DNA from: Moniliophthora roreri
Lineage: Eukaryota > Basidiomycota > Agaricomycetes > Agaricales > Marasmiaceae
DNA length: 64,000 nucleotides
Direction of reading: 5' to 3'
NCBI GenBank assembly: GCA_001466705.2
Contig: LATX02000144.1
Location: forward strand, 62,001 to 126,000
Shown: piece by piece, positions 23,122-33,867 of the stretch
How positions within the stretch are numbered: the stretch's first letter is position 1
Layout of the letters: the number at the start of each line of letters is the position of its first letter
Made by a program: the position numbers and the translations under genes
Notes under the pieces: model-generated
The model's input: only the letters and a program-made list of their open reading frames with translations
Databases searched by the model: none
Told to the model about the DNA's origin: nothing

Positions 23122-23604
23122 TCGGTAGCTACGATATCCGAGTTCATCTTTACACATCCTACAGAAGGTTTATTAACATTAGGCATCGTTCGATTCTTTG
23201 CTCATTTTCAAGCACTGTAAGTCACCACTTAACATTCGCATTCGAGCTAAAGCAAGCTGATTCGTCCTGGCGTGGCGCTGCTGCAATTGGGAAGTATTGG
23301 GTTATGGAGTTCTCAGAGCACGGAGGGATTACTCGGACATGGATTCAGCTCCAGACGCACGCACAAAAATAAAAATCGTACGGGATTACGGCAAGTCACG
23401 AGAGTCCAAATATTGTGATCATATGACTCTGACTCATCTCTTCCACCAGTGCAGTGTTTTCTTTTCCGCTCCCTGCAAATCGGGACCGGCCTGGACTCAA
23501 TCCCGCTTCGAACGTACCGCCAAGAAACCGGGAGCATTCAATTCCAAAACCGATAAATATGACGATATCGATGGAACTATATTCCCACTTGTTGCTCTGC
23601 AACA
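23122..23604. other. Intergenic between hydrolase and membrane-protein genes
   Basis: Only 483 bp of overlapping short frames. It probably serves as 3' UTR of the hydrolase and promoter of the next gene; no TATA box is recognised. Confidence 0.4.
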
Positions 23605-25094
23605 ATGGCAGGAACACTCGATGATCTTACGGCCTCGACAAGTGTGATCATGCCTATTTCTTCCCTATCAGTAAGCCTAATCGACTTGGGGCAGACGGTA
23701 TACTTATTGATGTGATCAGGTCATGTATTTCGTCTATGGTACGTGTTCTTGCCTTTCGCGTCTTAGACCAAGATCGAGCTAGTTTTCAGGACTCTACACT
23801 ACGCTCTTCATCTCCTACATCCGAACCCTACGTTGGCATAGTAAAAGGACAGAAGCAAAGTCCTCGTACTTGTTGCCGACGATCATCCTCTTCATTCTAA
23901 CGACGCTAGTCAATATTGGACAAACAATCTACCAAAGTCTCTACCTGTACACCACATTCAACGCAATCAAGACGAAGAACTTCGAGCCTCTCAACCGTAA
24001 TCACCCGCGCAAAACGTTGTGCTTGTACGTCGTCAAGCAATTTGTAGTCCTTTTTCTTGACGTTCCTCCCAGTGCTTCTACAGCCATATGTGCCGTTCTC
24101 CTCAAGTGCGTCTAGCATCCCTACATCATCTATTTGGTACTTGCTGACTTGATCGCATCAAAGTGTGACTGTAGACTACATACTTGTCGGTGCCAATTCG
24201 CCTCTATTGAACCAGACAATAAAGGTACCATATTTTTAGATTCATCGTTGTTGGGTGATTTGGGGCTCTCGAAAGCGGATTGTACTTCCTCTTGCCGCGA
24301 CATCGATTGGCACCAATGGTACGTCTGTCTTGAACGTGTGCTCGTCCACGTTCTGATAGCTCCCAAGTGGTCGGGATGGTCGGTTCTATCGTGATTTTTA
24401 CTGAATATCGAAGCGCGGTGATAAACAGGGAGAACCCGGCTAACCTAGGTCATGTCCTGTACGGTGGTCACCTGGCGATGAGTGTGATAGTCAATATATC
24501 GATTACCACTTTGACTGGTGCACTACAGTTTGCTTTTTCACGTTGGTTCCACCTCACCTCGTTATTTGTTTAGCCGGACGTATCTGGTGGATGTGCCGTC
24601 AATCTCACGGCAATGAAAGATTCTACAAATCTGTCTTGGGAATAGTGTGAGTACACTGCCGCAACAATACCCTGACCTGTTTCATCGGTTATACACAGTA
24701 TCGAATCGGGACTCATATATCCAATCTCTACTCTCGTTCATGTCATCATACGTCAAGCGATATCGTACCGAGACATTCCGTTTGAGTTCTCGTGTATATC
24801 GTATCAGACTGCTGTACGTGAAGTATGTTCTCATTACCACCCGCGTGAACCCATAATTCCTAGGGTATCGCTCCAACATTGATCGCGGTTCGCGTACAAC
24901 TCGGGAAAACCGTCGAGAACACGATGCATGACCAGGCTGTTGTATCGGAGATCAACTTTAGCAGCTACCCTCCACTTTCGGACTTTAGTACCAGCGATAA
25001 TATTAGGAATCAAGTACCCGTTAATAGCCTCGACATGCAACAAGCTCACGAGTCGGGTTTGGGCAGTTTGAATTGGAAGGAAGATGGCATTTAA
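23605..25094 (+). CDS. Seven-helix integral membrane protein, 10 exons
   Basis: A phase-consistent model gives 343 aa from exons 23605-23670, 23720-23738, 23790-24024, 24084-24136, 24175-24185, 24240-24318, 24368-24517, 24574-24646, 24699-24813 and 24864-25094. Hydrophobic segments alternate with short loops. Recognisable landmarks are YGLYTTLFISYIR, IHRCWVIWG and GIAPTLIAVRVQLGK; these occur in the large Agaricomycete family of receptor-like multi-span proteins of unknown ligand. The weakest parts are the 11-nt exon 24175-24185 (donor GTCGGT) and exon 24084-24136; both keep phase and place DYIL directly before IHRCW. If these are wrong, the gene has an in-frame TAG before IHRCW and would be a pseudogene. 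Only half a kilobase separates it from the hydrolase. Confidence 0.7.
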
Positions 25095-25367
25095 AGCTAG
25101 CGTTGGGAATCGGGAGTACGCATCCAAGAGCACTGTAGCCAAGTACGTTCCTATTCATTACCGCAGCTCGACTCGACCGCTGATGTTCATTCTTGTTGCA
25201 GAGAGATCGAGCTTGGACTGGTTATCGGGTGCGCTTTCTGGGTCGGACATCAGCGCTTGCGCATGCCGACGTGCTGAGAGTACATTGGTATACGGTTAAA
25301 CGAGTTGATTTTGATTTTATGTAGGAATTTTATACGATCTGTTTCGCAAGTGCTATTAATTGGGCAA

Positions 25368-27369
25368 TCACTGATTTCCTCGAGCTGCTCTTTTCCCTCT
25401 GGTTATCTCGAAATCCGGATAGCCCATGTGTCGTGCCCAATCAGCGGTGTTGGGGTCGAAGCCTCTAGCTACCTGCCAATCGCGGAGGGCGACGTAGATG
25501 TGGGCTGGCCATGAGCACAACTCAACCGAGCCTCGCGAGTACAATGTAGCCGCGAAGAGTGAGGGAAGCCCTCGTTGCTCGCATTCCTCTTTTGACATTT
25601 TGGATTGGCCGGTTTCATCGAGAGACCAGAAGTGGGTACGTCCACCCATCCAAGGTATGAGTTCTAATATAGTCATAGGGGGAGGATAGAGGAAGAGATA
25701 GATGGGCGCAGTTTCTTCCTTTTCGTCACAGAACCCAACCGAGTCCTCATCACTATCAGTATCACAGTGGTCAACCGAGTCCACAAATTCGTCCTATGTC
25801 ACGTATTCGGGTTGGGTAGATTGTAGCTGAACCTGTGGCGGATTAACCGCAACTAAATATGAGTATAAAGACGATTAGCCCTTTTCTTACACTCAGTGGA
25901 GATGGGAGACCTACAGAAGCTTCCCTGACATGCAACCGTCTCGAAAGTTGCAAACACATGCGGAGATTGTGATAACCAGCCCTTCCATAACTCTGCAGAG
26001 TCATCAAAAACAGCGGTGAGGCTCACTTCCTCTTGAGCGATAAACTTGAAACTGCAGAAATTAGCCCAAGCCGCAATCGCAGCAATCATATTCTTACCGT
26101 GTCAATCCGCTGTCAAGAAATCTTTCATCCACCAATCCTCCTGCATCTGCCCACGTTCATAACGTACCCACTTCTTGTGGCCACTTTGCAATACCCTCTA
26201 ATAAGGGCGTATAGATCGTGTCAAAACGTAACCCACCTATCACGTCAATCGGAACATGACAGGGTGGGTCACGACTCGGATGTCGCCAGAGGTCTTGCAG
26301 GTAGTGGTGCTTTGCCTTCCAGTCAAGGTAGTCGTGATCCTCGCATTGATGGTCCTTGATTATGCTTGGAAACAAGTCTTCCAAATATATGGGTCGGAGG
26401 AACCGCCGTGCACAATCTAATATGCTACTATCCACACTTGATTCAAACTGGCTGAAAAAGCTGAGGACTCCTTCAGCATGTCCAAAGATGAAGGAACAGC
26501 TCGAACAATGGATTCATCTAGATCCAGATTCCAACTTGAGACTGCGGGGCCTATAGGTCCGTCACAAATAACGCCACTCATGTCCATCCATAACTGTCGT
26601 GGGTAACACCTTTTCTTCACCTGCGAGCCAGTTTTAGCGTAAGTCTTCAAGTCTCCAATAAGTCGGTTGATATCAGACTGACTTTCAAATAAGCAATGTA
26701 TACGTTCATCCATAATGAATCCGTGAAGAAATGCGCCAGCGGTATCACCTCTACGCATTCTAATTCAGAATATCTCACTGACGGAAGGCAGCTTGCAGGG
26801 CGAACCATTATGAAAAATCAGCATTGGAACCTTCCATTTATTGATGCCGAATAGTTGAAGTGAATCTGGCCCACTGTCTGTCGGTGAGCAAAGGTATGTA
26901 TCGAGCTACCTCCCGGCGACGAACCTGACACGCAAGAAACGCTGAAGATCCTCCTCCCATGCCTCGTGTGCATCTTCGCCTTCGTATGTTATGGCGGCGA
27001 ACTTGGATTGTCGGTCAGGGTAAATCTTGACAGTACGGATTGTTCTGTGGGCTGATTTGCGCCGCCGCCGAAGCAGCTTCCCGTTAGTCCACATCCAATC
27101 CCACTTTGAAAGGTCCACAGATCCAAGTTCTTTCACGCTAATAATCTGACTGAGCTTCACGTAGTTGACCTGCAGATTCGCCGTCAGCAGTCAGTACGAA
27201 GGAGTTCAAAGATAGTGAATTCACCTCATCATATATGGTATGCTTTGCCGTTTGCGTTGCTGTCCCATGTATGTGGATCGCCCCTGTGGATATTGACTTG
27301 ATTTCCATGCACGTCGTTGAAAGTATTCTCGCCAGTGATGAACACCTCGGACGAGTTGTTGAAACTCAT
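25368..27369 (-). pseudogene. Lineage-specific large protein, multiply disabled
   Basis: The minus strand carries the landmarks of an abundant family in marasmioid mushrooms. The N-terminal motif is VFITGENTFNDVHGN after ATG 27369. Then come a Trp/Lys-rich domain with SKFAAITYEGEDAHEAWEED, an LFGINKWKVPMLIFHNG strand, VIPLAHFFTDSLWM, VPSSLDMLKESSAF, GLRFDTIYTPLLEGIAKW, WLSQSPHVFATFE, and a C-terminal block with PIYLFLYPPPMTI and FWSLDETGQSKMS. Several introns are intact (for example GTAAGA...CTGCAG near 26048-26093). However, the frame is broken after GKAYHI (27230), near 26770, at a T-run near 26470, and by a TAG before DEFVDSVDHC (about 25795). The function of the family is unknown to me. 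Some single-base breaks in short homopolymers could be sequence errors, but the TAG and the others together indicate decay. Confidence 0.7.
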
Positions 27370-27429
27370 TTTCAGCTGTTCGACGATGTGTATAGGCGGG
27401 AAGGTGAGAAAGGTAGTACAAAGAAACAA

Positions 27430-27923
27430 CCGTGGTCTAGGGGAATATAAGGTGCTGTCGCAACATTCTTTGGGTCATGCACATATAGTTTGATAAAGGG
27501 CTGTCCGTGGTGACAGCGTGGCTGTATTGTCACCTCAGATGGTCATGAAGTGCATCGTGTTGCGAAAATCGCGACTGCTGGAGACATCGGATATTCAGCA
27601 TCAAGTGCGGAGCAAGAACAGCAGACCCACTGAATGAAGTCTTCACCCAAGTCAATATGGAATGTACAGCGATTCCCATGCGTATTATCAACAGCCAGGG
27701 CCGAAGCGTTGAAGCAGTCGCGAGATTGACAACAGTATCAAAGCACACGGATAGCAAATCCGGAAGTCATCATTCAAATCCTAGAGGCATGAGTACATAT
27801 GTCAATCCTCTTTGTTTTTCGCTTAACTCAGTCCGGGCCAAGATAGGACTTTACGCAAGTGCGGGCATCGCGTGCCAGGAATGGCTGGCATTGATGCATT
27901 AAAATAGAACCATTGAAAATTTA
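27430..27923. other. Intergenic, nothing recognised
   Basis: Short frames only. It lies upstream of the disabled minus-strand gene and before the inverted repeat. Confidence 0.4.
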
Positions 27924-28041
27924 ATAACAATTCATAGCGTCTCCTTTGCACAAAAAGGGCTCCGATGAATCCTTAGTAACATCAAGCAAAACATCTCATC
28001 GGAGCCCTTTTCCCTTCAAAGCCTTGCTACGAATTGTTATC
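27924..28041. repeat. Long inverted repeat / hairpin
   Basis: The left arm carries ATAACAATTC and AAAAGGGCTCCGATGA. The right arm carries TCATCGGAGCCCTTTT and GAATTGTTAT. Together they form an imperfect stem of about 45 bp with a 25-nt loop; the inner 16 bp pair perfectly. It could be a small MITE-like element or a transcribed hairpin. Confidence 0.75.
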
Positions 28042-28611
28042 AATGTTATTGGCACAAGTCATATTGATGCCTGCACTTGCGGAAGAGCCCTATCTTACTG
28101 TACCTTTGGAAGATTCGGTGAGTGAGAAGTAAAGAAGATTATCTGTAAGCATACCTCCCCGTCTAATGGTTTCCTGGACACCTTTCCATTGTGAAGAGAG
28201 TAGCATGGTCCACTAGAAGCAAGTACATGATGATGGTGGTCAACGGTGAAGCCACGGGCGCCAATCTGGCGCTAACAACTTGTCTTTTTACCACGACTGC
28301 GAATCCGAGTCAGAGGCTCCAGACATGGTTTTTCGACGGCCCATGGTAAAATATGTAGGTTCATTTGGTGTCGAAGAGTGACTTTTGTCATGGATTCTCT
28401 CATTAAAAACACAACTGCCTTCTTCTGTCGAAAAAGGACTAGCCAAGCTAGTTATGGATACGTTTTAGGAAAGCTGGATACAGCGCCGGTCTAGTTGCCT
28501 TGGCCTACTATCACCTGCTAAATCATGCGGTACGTGGGCATCTTGATCCTTGGGCTTTCTGTTGATAGAAGTTTCCCAGGATATCGATAAGCCCCGCTTC
28601 ATCACTTCAAT
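28042..28611. other. Intergenic upstream of the SDR gene
   Basis: No coding signal. It should hold the promoter of the SDR gene; no clear TATA box is seen close to the start. Confidence 0.4.
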
Positions 28612-29872
28612 ATGGCTTTCCAGATTAAACTCGAAGAGCAGCAAGCCAGTAACCTGTTCGATCTACGCGGCGTCGTTGCCGTCGTCTCTGGTGGCGGAAG
28701 CGTTAGCATTCAACTACTGAATCCTTGTCATGTCGTCCAACTGACCATCACTTCCGTTGCACTGCGCAGGGTATCGGACTGATGATTAGCTCGACCTTGA
28801 TCGCGAACGGAGCCAAAGTCTACATTATTGGGCCAAAACAAGAAGATTTGGACAGGTTAGCGGGCTCGCTTGACACAACAAAGTCTAATTTGGGCTTTCC
28901 TTGCTAGAATTGCTCGATTATACAATGCAGAGGCGGAGAAGATTCCAGGAGGCGGTAGTTTAATCGGTCTTGAAGGAGATATCAGCATAAAGGTGCGTAC
29001 TTGATGCCAACATCAGAGCGTATTTTAGCCTCATTATCTCTAGTCCGAAGCTAAGCGCCTGGCCGATGAAATTGGATCCAGAGAGCCCTATATCACCGTC
29101 CTATTCAATAACGCTGGCATTGGAGGAAAGTTCACCCCACCCCCAATCCCCACTGTATCTGCGTATGTATCGACCTTCTTCGATTCCTTTGAACAAGAAG
29201 ACTTCAACAATATACTGAACACGAACGCTGTTGGCCATTACTGGATGACGTTCGCATTCCTCCCGTTACTCGAGAAATGGAAGAACTCAGAGGAGCCGGC
29301 TACGAAGAAGTTTGTACCTCAAGTGATCATGACCAGTAGCATGAACGGTTGGACAAAGGCGTGTCTGTACTCCATGAATGACGATAGAACTAACGATCTC
29401 CTTTAGGATTCATCGACAGCTGCGCGATCGTATCCGTACATGTTCTCCAAGAGCGCCATTGGACATGCTACAGCAACTCTTGCTCATGAACTGCTGCCGT
29501 TAGGCATCAGGGTGAACGGCATTGCACCAGGTCTGTTCCCAACAGAGGTAAACAACCAGTCTCTTTACAAGTCAGCTCGTAACCTAAGTATTATGTCTGC
29601 GAGCAGATGATCGTGCCGGGATCAGCTAATGAAGCTGGCTTCGTTACGATTCCTACGGACGTCAAACTTGAATTACAAGTTCCTGCAATACCATCCGGAG
29701 GTACACGACGAGACATGGGTACAGTGGCCCTATGCCTGGTGGCAAACTGGTATATCAATGGTGAGACGGTATTGGTGGATGGCGGGGTAAGTGCATCTTC
29801 AAAAACTCGGAACAGATCCGGGGTACTTACCTCGCACCACAGAGTTTTTTGAAGCACCCTTCGTCGTATTAA
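28612..29872 (+). CDS. Short-chain dehydrogenase/reductase, 7 exons
   Basis: A 308-aa NAD(P)-dependent oxidoreductase of the SDR superfamily. Exons are 28612-28701, 28770-28855, 28908-28992, 29044-29358, 29407-29547, 29607-29786 and 29843-29872; phases agree throughout. The cofactor motif is SGGGSGIG (variant of TGxxxGIG, split by intron 1). NNAG is present in LFNNAGIGG, the catalytic Ser lies in MTSSMNGW, and YxxxK is YMFSK. RVNGIAPGLFPTE matches the usual substrate-loop region. It fits a soluble SDR with a Rossmann fold; the substrate is unknown. Intron 4 begins with GC instead of GT (29359) and ends TTTAG; no GT donor restores the frame into the YxxxK exon. It lies between the membrane-protein region and the Cys-rich gene. 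Confidence 0.9.
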
Positions 29873-30203
29873 AGTTATTCAAGGTGCTAGCCTATGTCTA
29901 TATCGCAACCTCAGTAAAAGCTTTTTCTTGTGTAAACGAGCAATGCGGTTTGGGGACTGTCAGATTGTACGAGTTTGTAAATCCCACCAATATGCAGAGC
30001 TCTACCAATGAAAAACATGTTGGTCAACTGTGTACAAAAATCTCCTTTTCTGAGTGTGCCACATAATTGACGGTCAAGGCGTGTTCGCGTCACTGGAACA
30101 CCGCCCCTTAAGCTTACGGCCTTACCGGTCATCATGGACCGTGGAGAGGCATTGTCTTTGCGTCTTTCTCTCTCCTTCAAAACATATCAACTCAACCTTT
30201 AAC
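29873..30203. other. Intergenic, 331 bp
   Basis: A short spacer between SDR and the Cys-rich gene. A pyrimidine-rich run (TCTTTCTCTCTCC) at about 30163-30176 precedes the Cys-rich start. Confidence 0.4.
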
Positions 30204-30597
30204 ATGGCTGATACCGCTGGCGGTGACTGTGCAGCTTTCTGTTGCGGGGCGTGCTGTATGTTTCTTTTTCTCTCCCCTCCATGCCCATTAATCGGTTCAT
30301 TAGGTCTGAGCATCTTCTCTGCTCTGGCTCAGTGGTGTAACACTCGTGCGTCTCCTTCCTACACCCATTCTTTCTTTGCTGACACGACTGGCAGAACCAT
30401 ACGGAATCCGAGGATGTGGGTGCTGCGACAACCCAAAAGGCTGCTGTGGTTCTTGTTGCAACAAGCCATTCAATGATGACAATTTCGATGAAGAGGTGAA
30501 GAAAGATATGGAGAGGACAAGGAAGAAGGAGAATAATGAGCAACCGAGCGCGACGAAGGATATGGATGCAACAGCGCCGATGCAGACGACGTCTTGA
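30204..30597 (+). CDS. Small cysteine-rich protein, 3 exons
   Basis: A 98-aa protein with exons 30204-30255, 30304-30345 and 30395-30597; introns are GT-AG and phases agree. Cysteines are arranged as CAAFCCGACC near the start and CGCCDNPKGCCGSCC in the middle (14 Cys in all), followed by a charged, helix-like, Lys/Glu/Asp-rich tail. No signal peptide is obvious, so it is probably intracellular or membrane-attached through the Cys clusters (possible palmitoylation or metal binding, both inferred). I have seen similar tails in other Agaricomycete small proteins, but none has a function I can name. A dead paralogue with the same exon layout lies at 12505-12911. Confidence 0.8.
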
Positions 30598-31359
30598 CGG
30601 GTGCGTATATGTTGCAGTTGCTTACACAGCTGTTAGGTATGCTCACGAAGCCTCCAGGCTCTGGGCTGCAAGTTTTCTCGCTTTGTTCTCTTACTGTATC
30701 TGCCTATAGTTTCTCTTTGGGATAGTTATTTTGGATGGTTATTTTGTATTGCTATCGCTGTGTCAAGGACAAGTCGTATAACTCCTTTCCACCTTACCGC
30801 TCCTGTGAAGTCGTGAAGCCAAGTACAAGGCATTAAAGGAGTCAGGGTAGCCTGGGTAATCCAGATTTATGATTCTAGTCGTTCAACTTTTAGATAACAT
30901 TGGGCATAACCAGCTAAAAGAAACACTACCCTAGTATGCACAAGCCAGGAAGGCCACTCATCTGGACGAGATCATCTCTGAGCTAGCCTCTTCAACGTCA
31001 TCCTGGGCTCCAACCCTATCAGTACTGAAACTTGTACGAGTAGTACATGGAGCTTATAAGGACTCAGGGAGTCGGTGTCCACGCGTACGATCTATTAGAT
31101 AGGGAACGCGTGTGGATATTGGTTGTCGGTGAAGGTAGTGGTAAGTGCTGCAACGCTAACTGCCGTATCGAACGTCAAGTCCGCTTGTCCTTCGCCTGAG
31201 CACCAATCCGACCCACTTCACGGCAAATAAACGATCCACTTGGTTCCTCAACACTCTTCCCACTCCTGTCCAAACCCCACAAAACCTTAAGTTCCTGGTT
31301 TCGGTTCGCCGAACCCGTGCAACTCAATCATTTCGATCTGTGATACAACAAGAATATCT
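30598..31359. other. Intergenic between convergent genes
   Basis: This is the shared 3' region of the Cys-rich (+) and NACHT (-) genes. Weak similarity with 12912-13080 (for example ATTGCTA followed by RTAACTCC) suggests that this 3' flank was part of the duplicated block. No gene is seen. Confidence 0.45.
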
Positions 31360-32055
31360 CTACTGGGACGTTTGTCCCAGCGGGAAATTCAAAGAGGGAT
31401 ATGGAATATTTGAATAGGGATTGTTGGATGCGAAGTATAAATAGGGATTTGGATAAGGACTGCTTGAATAAGGATTGTTGGGTGCGAAGTATGGGTAGAC
31501 CTGATCCACTTCTCCGGTTCTTCCTGTTGGGTTAAGTTGCGGCGTGTTCAAGTACGCAGGATACATATTCAGTGCTGCGGATGGAGGACTCGCAGCTTCA
31601 GAAGCAAGCCAACCAGTAGGGGATGGTGGTGGTATTGGTGGTACTGGTAGCTGCAGTGGTAGTTGCCGCATTGCGGCCTGATAGAACCAGCCTTCGGGAG
31701 GATGGAATCCTACAACTACTGGCTGTGGTAGCTGTGGCACGACAGTTGGAGATTCCGGATACGCCTCTGGGGCAGACCGATGTGAGACAGACCGATCTGG
31801 GGCAGACCGACGTGGGGCAGGCCAACATGGGACAGCCTGAGATCGATGTGGGACAGACCTACGGGGCTCGTGCTGCACCACACGCTCGTTTACTGTCCGA
31901 TCTACTATTTGCTCCCAAGACAGAGGGGTTACGATATCACTGATCGGAGGGAGCTCGTGGGAGTACCAACGCCGAATCGGCGACTTTGAGGGACAGGAAG
32001 GCAAAGCGACGGTGTAAACAGTTTGTGAAGACGTCGCAAGCTCGTGATAAAACAT
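31360..32055 (-). CDS. Probable C-terminal part of the NACHT protein: Pro/Tyr-rich tail
   Basis: The open frame encodes about 230 aa; its first 50 (VYTVALPSCPSKSPIRRWYS) look like the segment that follows the helical domain in fungal NACHT proteins. The rest is low-complexity: an Arg/Ser/Pro repeat (RRSAPDRSVSHRSAPE), a Pro-rich stretch, then a Tyr/Asn/Pro repeat (NPYSSSPYPNPY, NNPYSNIPYPS). The upstream NACHT frame stops at 32101. The two are separated by only about 45 nt and I could not find an intron that joins them in phase, so a frameshift or an unusual junction is likely. It could alternatively be an independent small gene. Confidence 0.5.
   Translation of the reverse strand: MFYHELATSSQTVYTVALPSCPSKSPIRRWYSHELPPISDIVTPLSWEQIVDRTVNERVVQHEPRRSVPHRSQAVPCWPAPRRSAPDRSVSHRSAPEAYPESPTVVPQLPQPVVVGFHPPEGWFYQAAMRQLPLQLPVPPIPPPSPTGWLASEAASPPSAALNMYPAYLNTPQLNPTGRTGEVDQVYPYFAPNNPYSSSPYPNPYLYFASNNPYSNIPYPSLNFPLGQTSQ
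31770..31860. repeat. 15-bp minisatellite in the coding tail
   Basis: Degenerate copies of a unit like GGGGCAGACCGATGT repeat about six times, encoding the Arg/Ser/Pro repeat on the minus strand. A second small duplication lies at about 31425-31500. Confidence 0.7.
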
Positions 32056-32100
32056 TAAAATGAATGATTCACATTCTTTCAGCAGTTTTTGATACTTCTG

Positions 32101-33867
32101 TTATACGCGCACAATCAGCGTCACCATGAGCCTGATATCAAAGGAAACTATCAATGCCTGGTTGGTAGTGAAAATCCGAAGACACTGTAATGCTCTTCCC
32201 ATCTCGCCTAATAGGCTTAGGCACTCTATCCAATACAGGAAACGCTCCTGAACAAATTCTTCGAGATATCTAGTGATTTCCTTTGGCTCGAAGGGTGACA
32301 TGCTAAGGTGCTGTGCCCAAAATCGACACGCGTATCGTAACGCTCCCGGTATGTGCAGATTTCTTCGATTTCGGAGGTCGTGAATCTCGGCATTCTTGGC
32401 AAGAAGTGGTAACTTGCAAATGTTTCGTTTCAGCATACGATTCATGAGCTGAAAACAGCACCAAGTGATGTCTGCATGTTGAAGCGAAGGGTTTACATAG
32501 AAATCTCCCGAACGCCGTTTGTCGGTGAGGTAGTCACGAAGAGATTGATGGTATATTTGGACTGACTGCGAGGAGTCGATTTCGAATGGTAACTTGAGGA
32601 TAGAGTAAAGATGCTCGAGGATGGCATTGACATGATCGACGGAAAGGAGAGGAGATATTAATGACGACAAGTCTTGTCGTGATAATGGGACGAACAAGGA
32701 CATGACAGACCCCAGTACCGTCCGGAGTGCGGAGGAATACTCCTGGACTGTCGAGAGAATATGGGCATAGAGTTGGTCCAATGGGGCATATGGATTCTCG
32801 TGGTTGGATGGGGTAATGGAGAGGTTTCTGTCAAGGAGCATTGATAGCCGTGTAGCTGGGCTCTCGAACCAGTGGTCCACGAAGTCGACGATACTGGAAG
32901 CGTAGATGAAAAGACCGGCTGATTCATCAACTAATCTGTCAATGACATCTCGGGGTGGCCATTGATCCGAAGCTCGTACGCTGCCCATCCGTCTACGACT
33001 TCGCATACGTATGGAGTTGAATGACTTTTTCAAGTACAGGCGTATATCAGACCTGGCATCGAACTGCCCGAGAGACAGGGATTGTACGACACCGGACAAC
33101 ATAGTTTGGGAAAACAGTTCCTGAATCTCGCTTTCGGGTCGGCTAGTGATGATAAGCTTGAATAGATGGGGACGTAGTGTGAGTATTAACGTCAAGGACT
33201 CAAGGACTGACAAGTAGTCATCGCATTCATCCAATGCTTCGATTAAGATAATCCTTTGTGGGCACCCACTCGGTTCCCCGAGCGACATCATTGGCTCGAC
33301 GATAAGGCGCTCCAGCTGTTCCTTTGGTGTAAGATCAGGAATAGATGAATCCTTTCGAAGTGCATCCAGTATAGCGATCTTCAGCCATGGATCATAGTTC
33401 GTGAGCTGATAGGCGATTGTTGGAAATAGCTGCATGGCACTGCTTCGCTCTGCATGAGCTCCGGAGAAGAAGAAACTCGCAGCGAGTCTCTTATGAGGCG
33501 GTGCGGCACAGAGTTCCGCCACAGTTTGAGCAATGGCTGATTTTCCTTCTCCAGCGAGTCCATTCAGCCAAAGAATACGTTGGGAGGTGAATGGATTGGT
33601 TGTCCATTTCATGATAAAGCGGATAACTTCTTTTCGCGTTCCATCGGTACACCTGGGCGCGGTGGTGACACGTTCCCCAGAGTTATAGGCCGCATTAAGT
33701 ACACTAGCACCTCGCAAAAAGTCATGTGCTATTTCTTATCGTGAGCCAAATGAAAAGCGATACTCTGAAGAAAGCGCACCATATATATTTGTGATCTCGT
33801 AGTGATCCCCATTCACGTTATAGAATTCTCCTCCCGTAACGGAGAACGCTGAAGACCCATTGAACAT
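32101..33867 (-). CDS. NACHT-domain NLR-like protein, 2 exons
   Basis: A STAND-type NTPase with exons 33867-33780 and 33728-32101, giving 571 aa before the TAA at 32101. The N-terminus is short (FSVTGGEFYNVNGD). The P-loop is GLAGEGKS (residues 86-93). The Walker B-like stretch is RIILIEALDECDD (about residue 190), and the sensor-like ITSRPE follows. The remainder is the helical region found after NACHT in fungal proteins (VDESAGLFIYASS, IYHQSLRDYL, NPSLQHADI). Such proteins are viewed as fungal NOD-like receptors acting in self/non-self recognition or programmed cell death; the role here is inferred. There are no WD40 or ankyrin repeats. A Pro/Tyr-rich tail frame follows at 32055. A dead paralogue lies at 13085-17690. 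Confidence 0.85.
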
